From Micromonospora inaquosa (lineage in GTDB: Bacteria; Actinomycetota; Actinomycetes; Mycobacteriales; Micromonosporaceae): a stretch of 39,533 bases of DNA. The notes under the pieces were generated by a model. That model saw nothing but the letters and a program-made list of their open reading frames with translations, had not been told where the DNA came from and searched no databases. The stretch is taken from positions 1 to 39,533 of the forward strand of contig NZ_QGSZ01000134.1 in the NCBI RefSeq assembly GCF_003857055.1, read 5' to 3'. The position numbers and the translations under genes were made by a program. Shown here piece after piece: positions 15,322-23,101 of this stretch (position 1 is the first letter of the stretch; each line of letters begins with the position of its first letter).

Positions 15322-16790
15322 CGGGTCCGCTCCGCGAGCGTGCGGACGATCAGATCGGTGGTGGAGCGACCGTCCAGGTAGGGCACCACCACGGTGTTCC
15401 CGCCCCACCGACGCACGACCTCCGCCTCCGGCAGGGCGGCGGTTTCGTCCCCACCACCGGTGGCGTAGTCGCCACCCTTGACCCAGACGTCGGGGCGTAC
15501 CCAGGACAGCGCCGCGTCCGGGGTCGGCTCGTCGAAGATGAGGACCGCGTCGACGCAGCTCAGTGCGGCCAGCAACCGGCTGCGGTCGTTTTCGGACTGT
15601 ACCGGCCGATCCGGCCCCTTCAACCCGGCCACGCTGGCGTCGGAGTTCAGGCAGACGATCAGGCAGTCGCCGAGCTGCCGGGCGGCCTCCAGGGTGGCCA
15701 CGTGCCCGGCGTGCAGCAGGTCGAAGCAGCCGCCGGTCGCCACCACCGTGCCACCCGCGGCGCGTACCTCGTTGAGGAGCGTGGCGACGGCGGCGACCCC
15801 CACCCGGTCGGCCACCCCTGCGGTCACCGCGCCGCCTCGCGTTCCCGGCGGCGGGGTTCGCGACCCCGACGAGCGTCCGGTGAGGACCGCGGGCCCCGAC
15901 GGAGGCAGCGCCGTCGCCACTCCCCCACCCGCCACGTACGCGGACGCCTCGGCGACCGCCACCTGCACCGCCTCGGAGACCAGCGCGCCCTGGGCCAACG
16001 CGAGGCTGGCGGCCGCCGCGAACCGGTCGCCGGCACCGCAGGTGTCCCCCTCGGCGCTACCCGGCGTCGGCACCACCAGCGGCGTCGACCCGGCGTGGCA
16101 CAGCAACGCGCCGTCACCGCCCAACGTCACAGCGACCGCGCCGGCCCGCCAACGCCGCCGCAGCCCCTGCGCGCCGCGCGACGCGGTGGCCAGTCGGGAG
16201 GCGCCGGGCAGCGCGGGGACCAGCTCACGCACCTCGGACTCGTTCGGGGTGGCCAGGTGTACGCCGGGCACCGCCGCCGGGCCACGCGGATGCGGATCCC
16301 ACACCACCGGTGCGCGGGTGGCGGCCAACGCGTCACGCAGCGCGGGCTGCCGGGCCACCCCCCGGCCGTAGTCGCTGACCAGCACCGCCGACGCCGCGGC
16401 GATCACCCGGAGCACCTCCTCGGAGGGCTGACCCGGCTCCCCGGACGCGCCACCACGGTCGTGACGCAGCAGCACCCGCCCCCGGGCCCGCAACCGGATC
16501 TTCTCCGGCGTCGCGCCGGCGAGGGCCAGGGGGTACACCTGCACGCCGGCGGCGGTGAGCAGAGCGCTCAGCCGGGCCCCGCCGGCGTCGTCGGCGAGCC
16601 CGGTCACCAGCACCACCTCGGCACCCTGCGCGGCGGCGAACACCGCCGCCAGGCCGGCGCCCCCCGGTCGGTCGGTGGCCGCGGTCTCGTCGAGCACCGG
16701 CACCGGTGAGTCCGGGCAGAGCCGGTTCACCACGCCTTCCACGTCCCGGTCGAGCAGGGTGTCCCCCAGCACCACCACCGGTCCCCTCAC
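15318..16790 (-). CDS. hldE: Bifunctional heptose-7-phosphate kinase / heptose-1-phosphate adenylyltransferase (HldE)
   Basis: A 490-residue fusion in the HldE order. The N-terminal PfkB kinase (1-300) has GDTLLDRDVEG, the HldE-type PDSPVPVLDE, GGAGLA and the catalytic GAGD (252-255). A Gly/Pro-rich linker (about 300-325) leads to the nucleotidyltransferase domain with TGGCFDLLHAGH (HxGH at 360-363), LNSDASV, LKGPDRPV and VRPDVWVKGGDY. In E. coli the enzyme phosphorylates D-glycero-beta-D-manno-heptose 7-phosphate at C1 and, after dephosphorylation, adds AMP. GTG 16790 has GGAGG 5 nt upstream. ATP against another NTP as donor cannot be settled from sequence. No motif is missing. Confidence 0.92.
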   Translation of the reverse strand: MRGPVVVLGDTLLDRDVEGVVNRLCPDSPVPVLDETAATDRPGGAGLAAVFAAAQGAEVVLVTGLADDAGGARLSALLTAAGVQVYPLALAGATPEKIRLRARGRVLLRHDRGGASGEPGQPSEEVLRVIAAASAVLVSDYGRGVARQPALRDALAATRAPVVWDPHPRGPAAVPGVHLATPNESEVRELVPALPGASRLATASRGAQGLRRRWRAGAVAVTLGGDGALLCHAGSTPLVVPTPGSAEGDTCGAGDRFAAAASLALAQGALVSEAVQVAVAEASAYVAGGGVATALPPSGPAVLTGRSSGSRTPPPGTRGGAVTAGVADRVGVAAVATLLNEVRAAGGTVVATGGCFDLLHAGHVATLEAARQLGDCLIVCLNSDASVAGLKGPDRPVQSENDRSRLLAALSCVDAVLIFDEPTPDAALSWVRPDVWVKGGDYATGGGDETAALPEAEVVRRWGGNTVVVPYLDGRSTTDLIVRTLAERTR

Positions 16791-16806
16791 GCCTGCCTCC
16801 TCATCC

Positions 16807-17496
16807 TCACGCGTCGACCTGCTGTCCGGTCCCGCCGTCGAGCACCACCTCGACCCCGGTACGCACCGGCGCCGGGCCCCCGGGCACGGGGTGGACGGCC
16901 ACCGGATCGGCGCCCGCCGCCAGCGCGGCGGGCAACTCCTGTTCGAGGTACTCGCAGAGCAGATGACTGGTCACCAGGTGCAGCTCCTGGACGACCTGGG
17001 TGTCCGGGGACGCGACGGCCAGCACGTCGTCACAGGCGTCGGCGAGCGGATTGGGGGCGGCGCCGGTGAGCGCCCAGGTGGTCACCCCGACGTCGTGGGC
17101 CGCCCGCGCGGCGGCGATCAGGTTCTGGCTGGTTCCGCTGGTGCTCAGCAGCAGCAGGATGTCGCCGGGGCGGCCGTGGGCGCGCACCTGGCGGGCGTAC
17201 ACGTCGGTGTAGCCGTAGTCGTTGGCGATGGCGGTGAGTGCGCTCGTCTCGGCGTGCAGCGCGATCGCGGACAACGGCTGACGATCGTCACGCAGCTTGC
17301 CGACCAGCTCCGCGGTGAGGTGCTGGGCTTCGGCGGCGCTGCCGCCGTTGCCGGCGACGAGCAGACGACCGCCGGCGGCCAGCCGGTGAGCCAGGTCCGC
17401 ACCCCAGCGCGCCAACTGCCGCTCACACCGCCGGTACGGCACCAGCGCCGCCGCGAGATTCGTCAGGTGGGTGTCGAGCAGGCTGCCCGTCGGCAT
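16807..17496 (-). CDS. gmhA: Phosphoheptose isomerase (GmhA, SIS domain)
   Basis: A 229-residue SIS-domain protein. The phosphosugar loops are GNGGSAAEAQHLTAELVG (49-66, with His59 and Glu63 at the GmhA active-site positions) and STSGTSQN (118-125). The C-terminal helix ELHLVTSHLLCEYLEQ supplies the second His pair expected in GmhA. It converts sedoheptulose 7-phosphate to D-glycero-D-manno-heptose 7-phosphate, the first pathway step. A tail of about 35 Pro/Gly/Val-rich residues extends beyond the usual length. The ATG shares one base with the upstream stop, and hldE starts 16 bp after this gene's stop. Confidence 0.92.
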   Translation of the reverse strand: MPTGSLLDTHLTNLAAALVPYRRCERQLARWGADLAHRLAAGGRLLVAGNGGSAAEAQHLTAELVGKLRDDRQPLSAIALHAETSALTAIANDYGYTDVYARQVRAHGRPGDILLLLSTSGTSQNLIAAARAAHDVGVTTWALTGAAPNPLADACDDVLAVASPDTQVVQELHLVTSHLLCEYLEQELPAALAAGADPVAVHPVPGGPAPVRTGVEVVLDGGTGQQVDA

Positions 17497-18713
17497 CAGG
17501 CCACCACCCGGGTCGGCCGGCGCACGGCGGCCACCTCGCTGTAGACCTCGACCAGCCGCTCGGCGGTGGCCGCCCACGAGTACCGCGCCCGGGCCCGCTC
17601 GCGCGCCGCCGTCGCGTACGCGAAGCGCCTGATCCGGTCGTCGAGCAGCCCTTGGATCGCGGTGGCCAGCGCCCGCGGATCCCGAGCCGGCACGAGGTCA
17701 CCGGTCGTCCCGTCGACCACGGTGTCCCGGATGCCGCCCACTGCCGTGCCGACGACCGGCACCCCGCAGGCCATCGCCTCCAGTGGGGTCAACCCGAACG
17801 GCTCGTACCAGGGCGCCGCGACCAGCAGGTCCGCCGAGCGGTACCAGCGGCCCATCTCCTCCCGGGGCACCGCGCCGACCAGATGCACCCGGTCGGCCAC
17901 CCCACACGACTCGGCGAGGGCCCGCAGCCGGCGGGCGTACGGGTCGGTCTCCAGCAGCCCTTCGGGTGGGCCGCCGACGACCACGCACTCGGCGTCCGGA
18001 ACCAGCGCCATCGCCCGGATCACGGTCTGGAAGCCCTTGCGCTCGACCAGCCGACCCACGGTGAGGATCCGGGCCCGTCCCGGTTCCCGGTCGGCGGCCG
18101 GCCCGAGCGGGGCGAAGGTGGCGAGGTTGACCCCGGACGGCACCACTGTCATCCGGGACCGGGGCACACCCATCCGGACCAACTCGCCCACCTCGTCGCG
18201 GCACTGGGCGACGATCCGGTCCACCGAGCGGCCCAACTCCCGCTCGTAGGAGACCCGTCGGGCCGGGCTGGTGTCCTGCACCCCCTGGTAGCGGCGCTTC
18301 ACAGTGCCCAACGCGTGGTACGTCTGCACCACCGGCACCCCGGTCTGCCGGCCGGCGGCCAGCCCGGCCAGACCACTCATCCAGAAGTGCGCGTGGATCA
18401 CCTCAGGCACCCAGTCGCCGCCCCGCCAGCGCTCGATCAGCCAGCGGCCGAACTCCCGCATGTGCGGCAGCAGCGCGTCCTTGGCCACCGGTTCGGCCGG
18501 GCCGGCCGGCACGTGCACCACGTCGTACCCGTCCGGGCTGCGGACGGTCACCGGCAGGTCGGGCGCGTCGCGGCGGGTGTAGACCCGCACCTCGTGCCCG
18601 GCGGCGGCGAGCGCGGCGGACAGCTCCGCGACGTGCGTGTTCTGGCCGCCGGCATCCTCCCCTCCGAGGACGGCGAGCGGGCTGGCGTGCTCCGAGATCA
18701 TCGCGATCCGCAT
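17496..18713 (-). CDS. GT4-family glycosyltransferase
   Basis: A 405-residue GT-B enzyme. The start MRIAMISEHASPLAVLGGEDAGGQNTHV-like segment (GGxxxGGQNxHV) is shared with sucrose-phosphate synthase-like and MshA-like GT4 enzymes. The acceptor His is in VIHAHFWMSG; the donor side has ILTVGRLVERKGF and the E-x7-E motif YEPFGLTPLEAMACG. A strong GGAGGAGG precedes ATG 18713, which lies inside the last 16 bp of the next gene upstream. Sugar donor and acceptor are unknown. Its place between gmhA and other transferases suggests a role in building a heptose-containing glycan. Confidence 0.9.
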   Translation of the reverse strand: MRIAMISEHASPLAVLGGEDAGGQNTHVAELSAALAAAGHEVRVYTRRDAPDLPVTVRSPDGYDVVHVPAGPAEPVAKDALLPHMREFGRWLIERWRGGDWVPEVIHAHFWMSGLAGLAAGRQTGVPVVQTYHALGTVKRRYQGVQDTSPARRVSYERELGRSVDRIVAQCRDEVGELVRMGVPRSRMTVVPSGVNLATFAPLGPAADREPGRARILTVGRLVERKGFQTVIRAMALVPDAECVVVGGPPEGLLETDPYARRLRALAESCGVADRVHLVGAVPREEMGRWYRSADLLVAAPWYEPFGLTPLEAMACGVPVVGTAVGGIRDTVVDGTTGDLVPARDPRALATAIQGLLDDRIRRFAYATAARERARARYSWAATAERLVEVYSEVAAVRRPTRVVA

Positions 18714-19672
18714 ACTTCCTCCTCCAGCAGCCGGTCCCAGTCAGCGAGGAAACGGTCGAGGCCGTACCTGTCGCGTGCGGCGGTTCGCGCCGCCGCTCCG
18801 GCCTGCCGCGCGGTGGCCGGTTCGGCGATGAACCGGCGGGCGGCGTCGAGCAGGGTGTCGGTCCGGGTGGCGAGCGCCCCCGCCTCCGGGGGCACCGCCA
18901 TCACCGCCTCGGTGGTGGCGAGCGCGACGACCGGCATACCGATCGCCATCGCCTCGATGAGGCTGAGCCCGAGGGACGTCCACCGGCACAGGTGCAGGTA
19001 CGCCCGCCGCCGGGCCAGTTCGGCGTGCATCCGGTCCTGGGGCACGTCGTCGTGGCTGGTGAGCCGGTCGGCGGGCAACCCCAGGTGGTCGGCGAGGCCG
19101 GCGACGCCCATGCCGAACACGTCCAGCGGTGCGATCTCGGCGAACTGGGGCAGCAGGTCGGTGCCGGTGACCCGACCTCGCCGTACCGGTTCGTTGATCA
19201 CCACGGCGAGCCGGTCCAGCTCGCCGGTGTAGGACGCGGCGGGGGCGACGATGCCGTGGTCGACCACTGTGGTGCGGCTGGTCCCGGTGTCCCAGAAGAT
19301 CTGGTTGAACCCGGTGACGTGGGCGATGAGCAGGTCGTCGCGGTCGGCCATCGGGTGACGCGTATTGGGTACGTCGCCCTTGGGGGTGTTGTGCTCGACG
19401 TAGATCGCGGGGAGGTCGCGGCCGGGGCGGCGACCAAGCCACTCCTCGGCCCGGTCGATCTCCTCGGGGCGTTGCAGGATGACCAGGTCGACGTCGGCGC
19501 GCGGCAGATCCTCCGGGCTGACCTCGACCGCGCTGTCCGGCCACAGGTAGGTGCGGGCCCGGCCGAGGCCGTACGGGCCGCGGTCGGGTGTGGTGGGAAT
19601 CAGGTAGCGGTGGCTGCCGTGCACGAACGACGTGGTCCAGGAGCCGTGCACGTGCCAGAGCAGGATGTTCAT
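18698..19672 (-). CDS. Putative GT-B glycosyltransferase
   Basis: A 324-residue protein. The C-terminal half carries a GT4-like donor site: DVFGMGV, a LARRRAYLHLCRW segment and TSLGLSLIEAMAIGMPVVALATTE with the two conserved Glu positions. The N-terminal half is unusual, starting MNILLWHVHGSWTTSFVHG and containing YVEHNTPKGDVPNTRHP, and is typical of an actinobacterial group of uncharacterised transferases. The ATG overlaps the upstream stop (ATGA). Activity as a glycosyltransferase is likely; specificity is not inferable. Confidence 0.82.
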   Translation of the reverse strand: MNILLWHVHGSWTTSFVHGSHRYLIPTTPDRGPYGLGRARTYLWPDSAVEVSPEDLPRADVDLVILQRPEEIDRAEEWLGRRPGRDLPAIYVEHNTPKGDVPNTRHPMADRDDLLIAHVTGFNQIFWDTGTSRTTVVDHGIVAPAASYTGELDRLAVVINEPVRRGRVTGTDLLPQFAEIAPLDVFGMGVAGLADHLGLPADRLTSHDDVPQDRMHAELARRRAYLHLCRWTSLGLSLIEAMAIGMPVVALATTEAVMAVPPEAGALATRTDTLLDAARRFIAEPATARQAGAAARTAARDRYGLDRFLADWDRLLEEEVCGSR

Positions 19673-21345
19673 CGGCCGCCACCACCGCTGACGGCGAGCA
19701 GCCTAAGCGCGTCGACCACCTGGTCCGGGTCGATGCCGGTGAGGCAGGGGTGCCCGGGGACCGGGCAGTTGGCCGCCCGGGTGTCCCGGCAGGGCCCGGC
19801 GGCGTCGCCGAGCCGGACGGCGGGCACCCGGTAGGGCCCCCACTGGCCGAACGGAACGGTCGGCGCGAAGAGACTCACGACGGGCACTCCGGCGGCGGCC
19901 GCCAGGTGCGCGGGCCCGGTGTTGCCGACCACGACCGCGCTGGCGTCCGCGACGATCGCGGCCAGCCCGGCCAGGTCGGTGCGACCGCCGAGGTCGGTTC
20001 CGCCGGCCGCGGCGACCCGGGCGGTGACCGCGCGCTCGTCCGGGCCCCCGGTGACCAGCACCCGGTGCCCGGCGTCGGTCAACGCCCCGACGATCCGGGT
20101 CGCCACCTCGGGCGGGCAGGCCCGGCTCGACGCGGCCGACCCGGGGTGCAGCACCACGTACCCCGGGTCGCCGAGGTCGGCCGGACGCGGCGGCACGGCG
20201 TCCCGGCGGAGCCGCAGGACGGGTTCGTCGCCGACGGGCAGCCGGTGACCGGCGGCGGCGGCCAGGGACAGGGCCCGTTCGGGTTCGGGGACGCCGACCG
20301 GCACCCGGTGCCGGAGGTCCAGCAGCGAGCCCGGGTAGTCGTCGCTGATCGCCGCGATCCGCTCGATTCCGGCCATCCGCAGCAGCAGCGCGAGCGGCAG
20401 GGCGGACTGGTGGAACGAGGTGAACACCACCGCCTGGTCCGCGCCGAGCGCGCCCAGCCGCGCGGTCAGGTCCCGGATGCCCTGCGGATCGACCGGCCCC
20501 GGCGCGGGGTCGATCCACGGCAGCGAATGCTCGATGATCTCGTCGACACCGGGCAGCAGGTTGGCGGCGGCCCGACCGCGCGGCCCGCACAACAGCACCA
20601 CCCGCTCCGCCCCGGCCGCCACGGCGCGGATCGCCGGGCCGGTGACCAGCACGTCACCCGCCGAATCCGAGCGGACCACCAGCGCCGTCCGGACCGGCTC
20701 GGTGGGCGCGGTCGAGGGCTGCACGGCCTCTTGGCGGCGCAGGATCTCCGCCACCGCCGCCGGCAGATCGGTGGCCACCCACCCGGCGGCGGCGATCTCC
20801 TCCGGCCGGGTCACCGGGGTGGGCACCAGCACCCCCGCCGCCCCGGCGGCCAGCGCCGCGGCGACGTCCCGGCCGATGTCGCCCACCAGCACGCACCGGG
20901 ACGCGGTCGTGCCCAGCTCACTGGCGGCGGCGTGCACCAGACCGGGCGCCGGCTTGCGGCAGGCACAGCCGTCGGCGTCGTCGTGCGGGCAGACCAGCCA
21001 CGCGTCGAACCGGCCCAGCAACTCCTCGACGCGGGCGTGCACCGCCCGCATCTGCTCACCGGTGAAGTAACCCCGGGCCAGACCCGACTGGTTCGTGACG
21101 ACCGCCAGCCGCAGCCCAGCCGCGCGCAGGCGGTCCAGCGCCGCCCGAGCGCCCGGCACCGGCCGCACCTTCTCCGGGTCGCCGTTGTACGGCACGTCCT
21201 CGATCAGAGTGCCGTCGCGGTCGAGCAGCACCGCGTCGTACAGGACGGGTCGAGGGCTCGCGACAGACCCGGAACCGGCGCGGTCAGCAGCGGCGTAAAC
21301 CGGGGCTGACCTGCGCTGATACGGATCCTCCTGGCCCTGTCGCAC
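19669..21345 (-). CDS. gmhB: Fusion: GmhB-type heptose bisphosphatase + GT9 heptosyltransferase
   Basis: A protein of about 558 residues. Residues 38-205 form a HAD-IIIA phosphatase: LLDRDGTLIED (catalytic Asp42 and Asp44), VVTNQSGLARGYF and the zinc loop C119-P-H121 with C127-x-C129 followed by RKPAPG, all GmhB hallmarks. Residues 218-555 form a GT9 transferase (LVVRSDSAGDVLVTGPAIRA, VVLHPGSAASSR, GHRVLVTGG, GRTDLAGLAAIVADASAVVVGNTGPAHLA). GmhB removes the C7 phosphate from heptose 1,7-bisphosphate. The start is uncertain: GTG 21345 lacks a ribosome site but lies 9 nt after a GTTT-N15-GGGAAC promoter, suggesting a leaderless start; a GTG at 21231 would cut into the domain. Confidence 0.88.
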   Translation of the reverse strand: MRQGQEDPYQRRSAPVYAAADRAGSGSVASPRPVLYDAVLLDRDGTLIEDVPYNGDPEKVRPVPGARAALDRLRAAGLRLAVVTNQSGLARGYFTGEQMRAVHARVEELLGRFDAWLVCPHDDADGCACRKPAPGLVHAAASELGTTASRCVLVGDIGRDVAAALAAGAAGVLVPTPVTRPEEIAAAGWVATDLPAAVAEILRRQEAVQPSTAPTEPVRTALVVRSDSAGDVLVTGPAIRAVAAGAERVVLLCGPRGRAAANLLPGVDEIIEHSLPWIDPAPGPVDPQGIRDLTARLGALGADQAVVFTSFHQSALPLALLLRMAGIERIAAISDDYPGSLLDLRHRVPVGVPEPERALSLAAAAGHRLPVGDEPVLRLRRDAVPPRPADLGDPGYVVLHPGSAASSRACPPEVATRIVGALTDAGHRVLVTGGPDERAVTARVAAAGGTDLGGRTDLAGLAAIVADASAVVVGNTGPAHLAAAAGVPVVSLFAPTVPFGQWGPYRVPAVRLGDAAGPCRDTRAANCPVPGHPCLTGIDPDQVVDALRLLAVSGGGGR

Positions 21346-21354
21346 AGCCGGCGG

Positions 21355-21379
21355 GTTCCCGGCGCCCCGAGGAGTAAAC
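21355..21379 (-). promoter_or_regulatory. SigB-like promoter for the heptose operon, leaderless geometry
   Basis: On the minus strand GTTT (21379-21376), 15-nt spacer, GGGAAC (21360-21355), then 9 nt to GTG 21345. The -10 is the same hexamer as in the chaB promoter at 27675. Confidence 0.45.
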
Positions 21380-21421
21380 GTCGTCGTCGAGGCGGCGGGC
21401 CAACGCCGCCCCGGGTCGGCC

Positions 21422-21447
21422 TTACCCGCCGTGCCGGAGAAGCTAAC
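21422..21447 (-). promoter_or_regulatory. Second SigB-like promoter for the heptose operon
   Basis: On the minus strand GTTA (21447-21444), 16-nt spacer, GGGTAA (21427-21422). A transcript from here would carry a leader of about 70 nt. It lies back to back with the promoter at 21458. Confidence 0.4.
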
Positions 21448-21457
21448 CCCGCCGGCC

Positions 21458-21483
21458 GTTAGCCCGTGCCGTGCTCCGGGTAT
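21458..21483 (+). promoter_or_regulatory. SigB-like promoter for the SRPBCC-SDR pair, leaderless geometry
   Basis: GTTA (21458-21461), 16-nt spacer, GGGTAT (21478-21483), then 9 nt to GTG 21493. Its -35 lies 10 bp from the -35 of the divergent promoter at 21422. Confidence 0.5.
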
Positions 21484-21492
21484 GGAATCCCG

Positions 21493-21939
21493 GTGGCGAT
21501 TGTGGAGAAAGTGATCGACGCTTCCCCGCAGCAGGTGTTCGACGTGCTCGCGGACGGCTGGACGTACAGCGACTGGGTGGTGGGCACCGCGCACGTGCGG
21601 GACGTGGACGACGCCTGGCCCCGGGTGGGCAGCCAACTGCACCACCGTGCCGGGCCGTGGCCGCTCTCCGTGCAGGACGCCTCGACGGTGCTGGTCTGCG
21701 AACCGCCGCACCGGCTCGTGCTCAAGGCCGGGCTCTGGCCGGCGGGTGAGGCGATCGTGGCCTTCACCCTCCAACCGGTCGGCGAAGGCGCCACCCGGGT
21801 CCGCATCGGGGAGGACTTCGCCGCCGGCCCGCTGCGCTGGGTCCACAACAAGCTCAACGACCTGGTGCTGCACCGGCGTAACCGGGAGACGCTGGCCCGC
21901 CTCTCCGACATCGCCACCCGGCAGAAGGGCACGCCGTGA
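21493..21939 (+). CDS. SRPBCC (START-like) family protein
   Basis: A 148-residue protein with the helix-grip pattern: KVIDASPQQVFDVLADGWTYSDWVVGTAHVRDVD at the N-terminus and a long C-terminal helix (RWVHNKLNDLVLHRRNRETLARLSDIATR). Such folds bind hydrophobic ligands in a central cavity. I use GTG 21493 because a GGGTAT element ends 9 nt before it; GTG 21502 is an alternative, and neither has a strong ribosome site. The stop overlaps the following SDR start (GTGA), so both are made together. Substrate unknown. Confidence 0.85.
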   Translation: MAIVEKVIDASPQQVFDVLADGWTYSDWVVGTAHVRDVDDAWPRVGSQLHHRAGPWPLSVQDASTVLVCEPPHRLVLKAGLWPAGEAIVAFTLQPVGEGATRVRIGEDFAAGPLRWVHNKLNDLVLHRRNRETLARLSDIATRQKGTP

Positions 21940-22937
21940 CCCGGACCGTGGTGGTGACCGGCGCGAGCGCCGGCGTCGGCCGGGCCGTCGCCCACGCGTA
22001 CGCGGCGCGCGGCGCCCGGCTGGCGCTGCTGGCTCGCGGCGAGGCGGGTCTGGTCGCCGCCGAACGGGAGTGCCGACTTCGCGGCGCGACCGATGTGCGC
22101 CGGTACCGGGTCGACGTGGCCGACGCGGGCGCGGTGCAGCACGCCGCCGACGACGTGGTGCACCGGTGGGGCGGCATTGACGTGTGGGTCAACAGCGCGA
22201 TGGCCTCGGTGTTCGCGCCGGCCTGGGAGATTGCGGCGCGTGAGTTCCACCGGGTCACCGAGGTGACCTACCTGGGCACGGTGCACGGCACCCTCGCCGC
22301 GCTGCGGCACATGCGGGCGCACGGGCGGGGCACGATCGTGCAGGTGGGCTCGGCGTTGGCCTACCGGGGCATCCCGCTGCAGTCGGCGTACTGCGCGAGC
22401 AAGCACGCCGTCCAGGGGTTCAACGACTCGCTGCGCGCCGAGCTGCTGCATGACTGCCCGGGGGTGAAGTTGTCAATGGTGCAGCTGCCCGCCGTCAACA
22501 CGCCGCAGTTCTCCTGGGTCCGTACCCGGCTGCCCCGGCATCCGCAGCCGGTGCCGCCGATCTTCACTCCGGAGTTGGCCGCCCGGGCCATCCTCTGGGC
22601 CGCCGACCGCGGCACCAGGGAACTGAACGTGGGTGGCCCGACGTGGCAGGCTCGGCTGGGCGACGTCCTCTTCCCCGGCCTGCTCGACCGGAAGTTGGCC
22701 CGCGACGGCTACAACAGTCAGCAGACCGGTGAGGAGATCGACCGGGCGACCTGGCGGGACAACCTGGATCACCCCGGCGATGCGGACACGGACCGGGGCG
22801 CGGCAGGTGTGTTCCGCCAACAGGCGCGTGACCGTTCCGCCGCACTCTGGGTCAGCACGCACAAGCCGGCGCTCTCCGGTGTCGCGCTCGCCGTTGCGAC
22901 GCTCGCCCTCAGCGCGGTCGCTCGCCGTCGGCGCTGA
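21936..22937 (+). CDS. SDR oxidoreductase with C-terminal membrane anchor
   Basis: A 333-residue classical SDR with a tail. The cofactor motif is TGASAGVG, the active site is in VGSALAYRGIPLQSAYCASKHAVQGF (Ser, Tyr and Lys), and NSAMASVF replaces the usual NNAG. Beyond about residue 250 the sequence is unlike short SDRs and ends with a hydrophobic helix and basic cap (ALSGVALAVATLALSAVARRRR split at about 310-333), so the protein is probably tail-anchored in the membrane. GTG 21936 overlaps the SRPBCC stop. Substrate unknown; lipid or quinone is possible given the anchor and the SRPBCC partner. Confidence 0.88.
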   Translation: MTRTVVVTGASAGVGRAVAHAYAARGARLALLARGEAGLVAAERECRLRGATDVRRYRVDVADAGAVQHAADDVVHRWGGIDVWVNSAMASVFAPAWEIAAREFHRVTEVTYLGTVHGTLAALRHMRAHGRGTIVQVGSALAYRGIPLQSAYCASKHAVQGFNDSLRAELLHDCPGVKLSMVQLPAVNTPQFSWVRTRLPRHPQPVPPIFTPELAARAILWAADRGTRELNVGGPTWQARLGDVLFPGLLDRKLARDGYNSQQTGEEIDRATWRDNLDHPGDADTDRGAAGVFRQQARDRSAALWVSTHKPALSGVALAVATLALSAVARRRR

Positions 22938-22999
22938 CCAGCGCAGGCCCCTGACCAGCGCGAACTCCTGATCAGCGAGCTCCTCAGCAGCGCGAGCTC
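22934..22999. repeat. Degenerate tandem repeat of about 17 bp, four units
   Basis: Units begin CTGACCAGCGC (22934), CTGACCAGCGC (22951), CTGATCAGCGA (22968) and CTCAGCAGCGC (22983), with lengths 17, 17, 15 and 17 bp; three of the four end in an (A)CTC or GCTC. The first unit contains the SDR stop codon. The remaining gap to 23101 holds no gene that I can see. Confidence 0.65.
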
Positions 23000-23091
23000 C
23001 GGACCAGGGCGTCAACGCCGGCACACGGTCGGTGACGAGGGTCCGCAACGCCCGGGAGGGGTGCCCCCTCGGAGCGACTGCGGCAAGTGGA

Positions 23092-23097
23092 TACGCT
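23092..23097 (+). promoter_or_regulatory. -10 element TACGCT before leaderless ppm1
   Basis: TACGCT (TANNNT type) ends 4 nt before ATG 23102. No clear -35 is seen. It favours 23102 as a leaderless start. Confidence 0.35.
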
Positions 23098-23101
23098 CTG
23101 C

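Noticed and set aside
19588..21309. 573-residue plus-strand frame opposite the GmhB-GT9 fusion
   Set aside because: Low-complexity Arg/Gly/Pro composition; the minus-strand frame carries full GmhB and GT9 motifs.
21346..21873. N-terminal extension of the GmhB-GT9 frame to 21873
   Set aside because: The extension reads through the SRPBCC gene on the other strand and the divergent promoters, and has no domain similarity.
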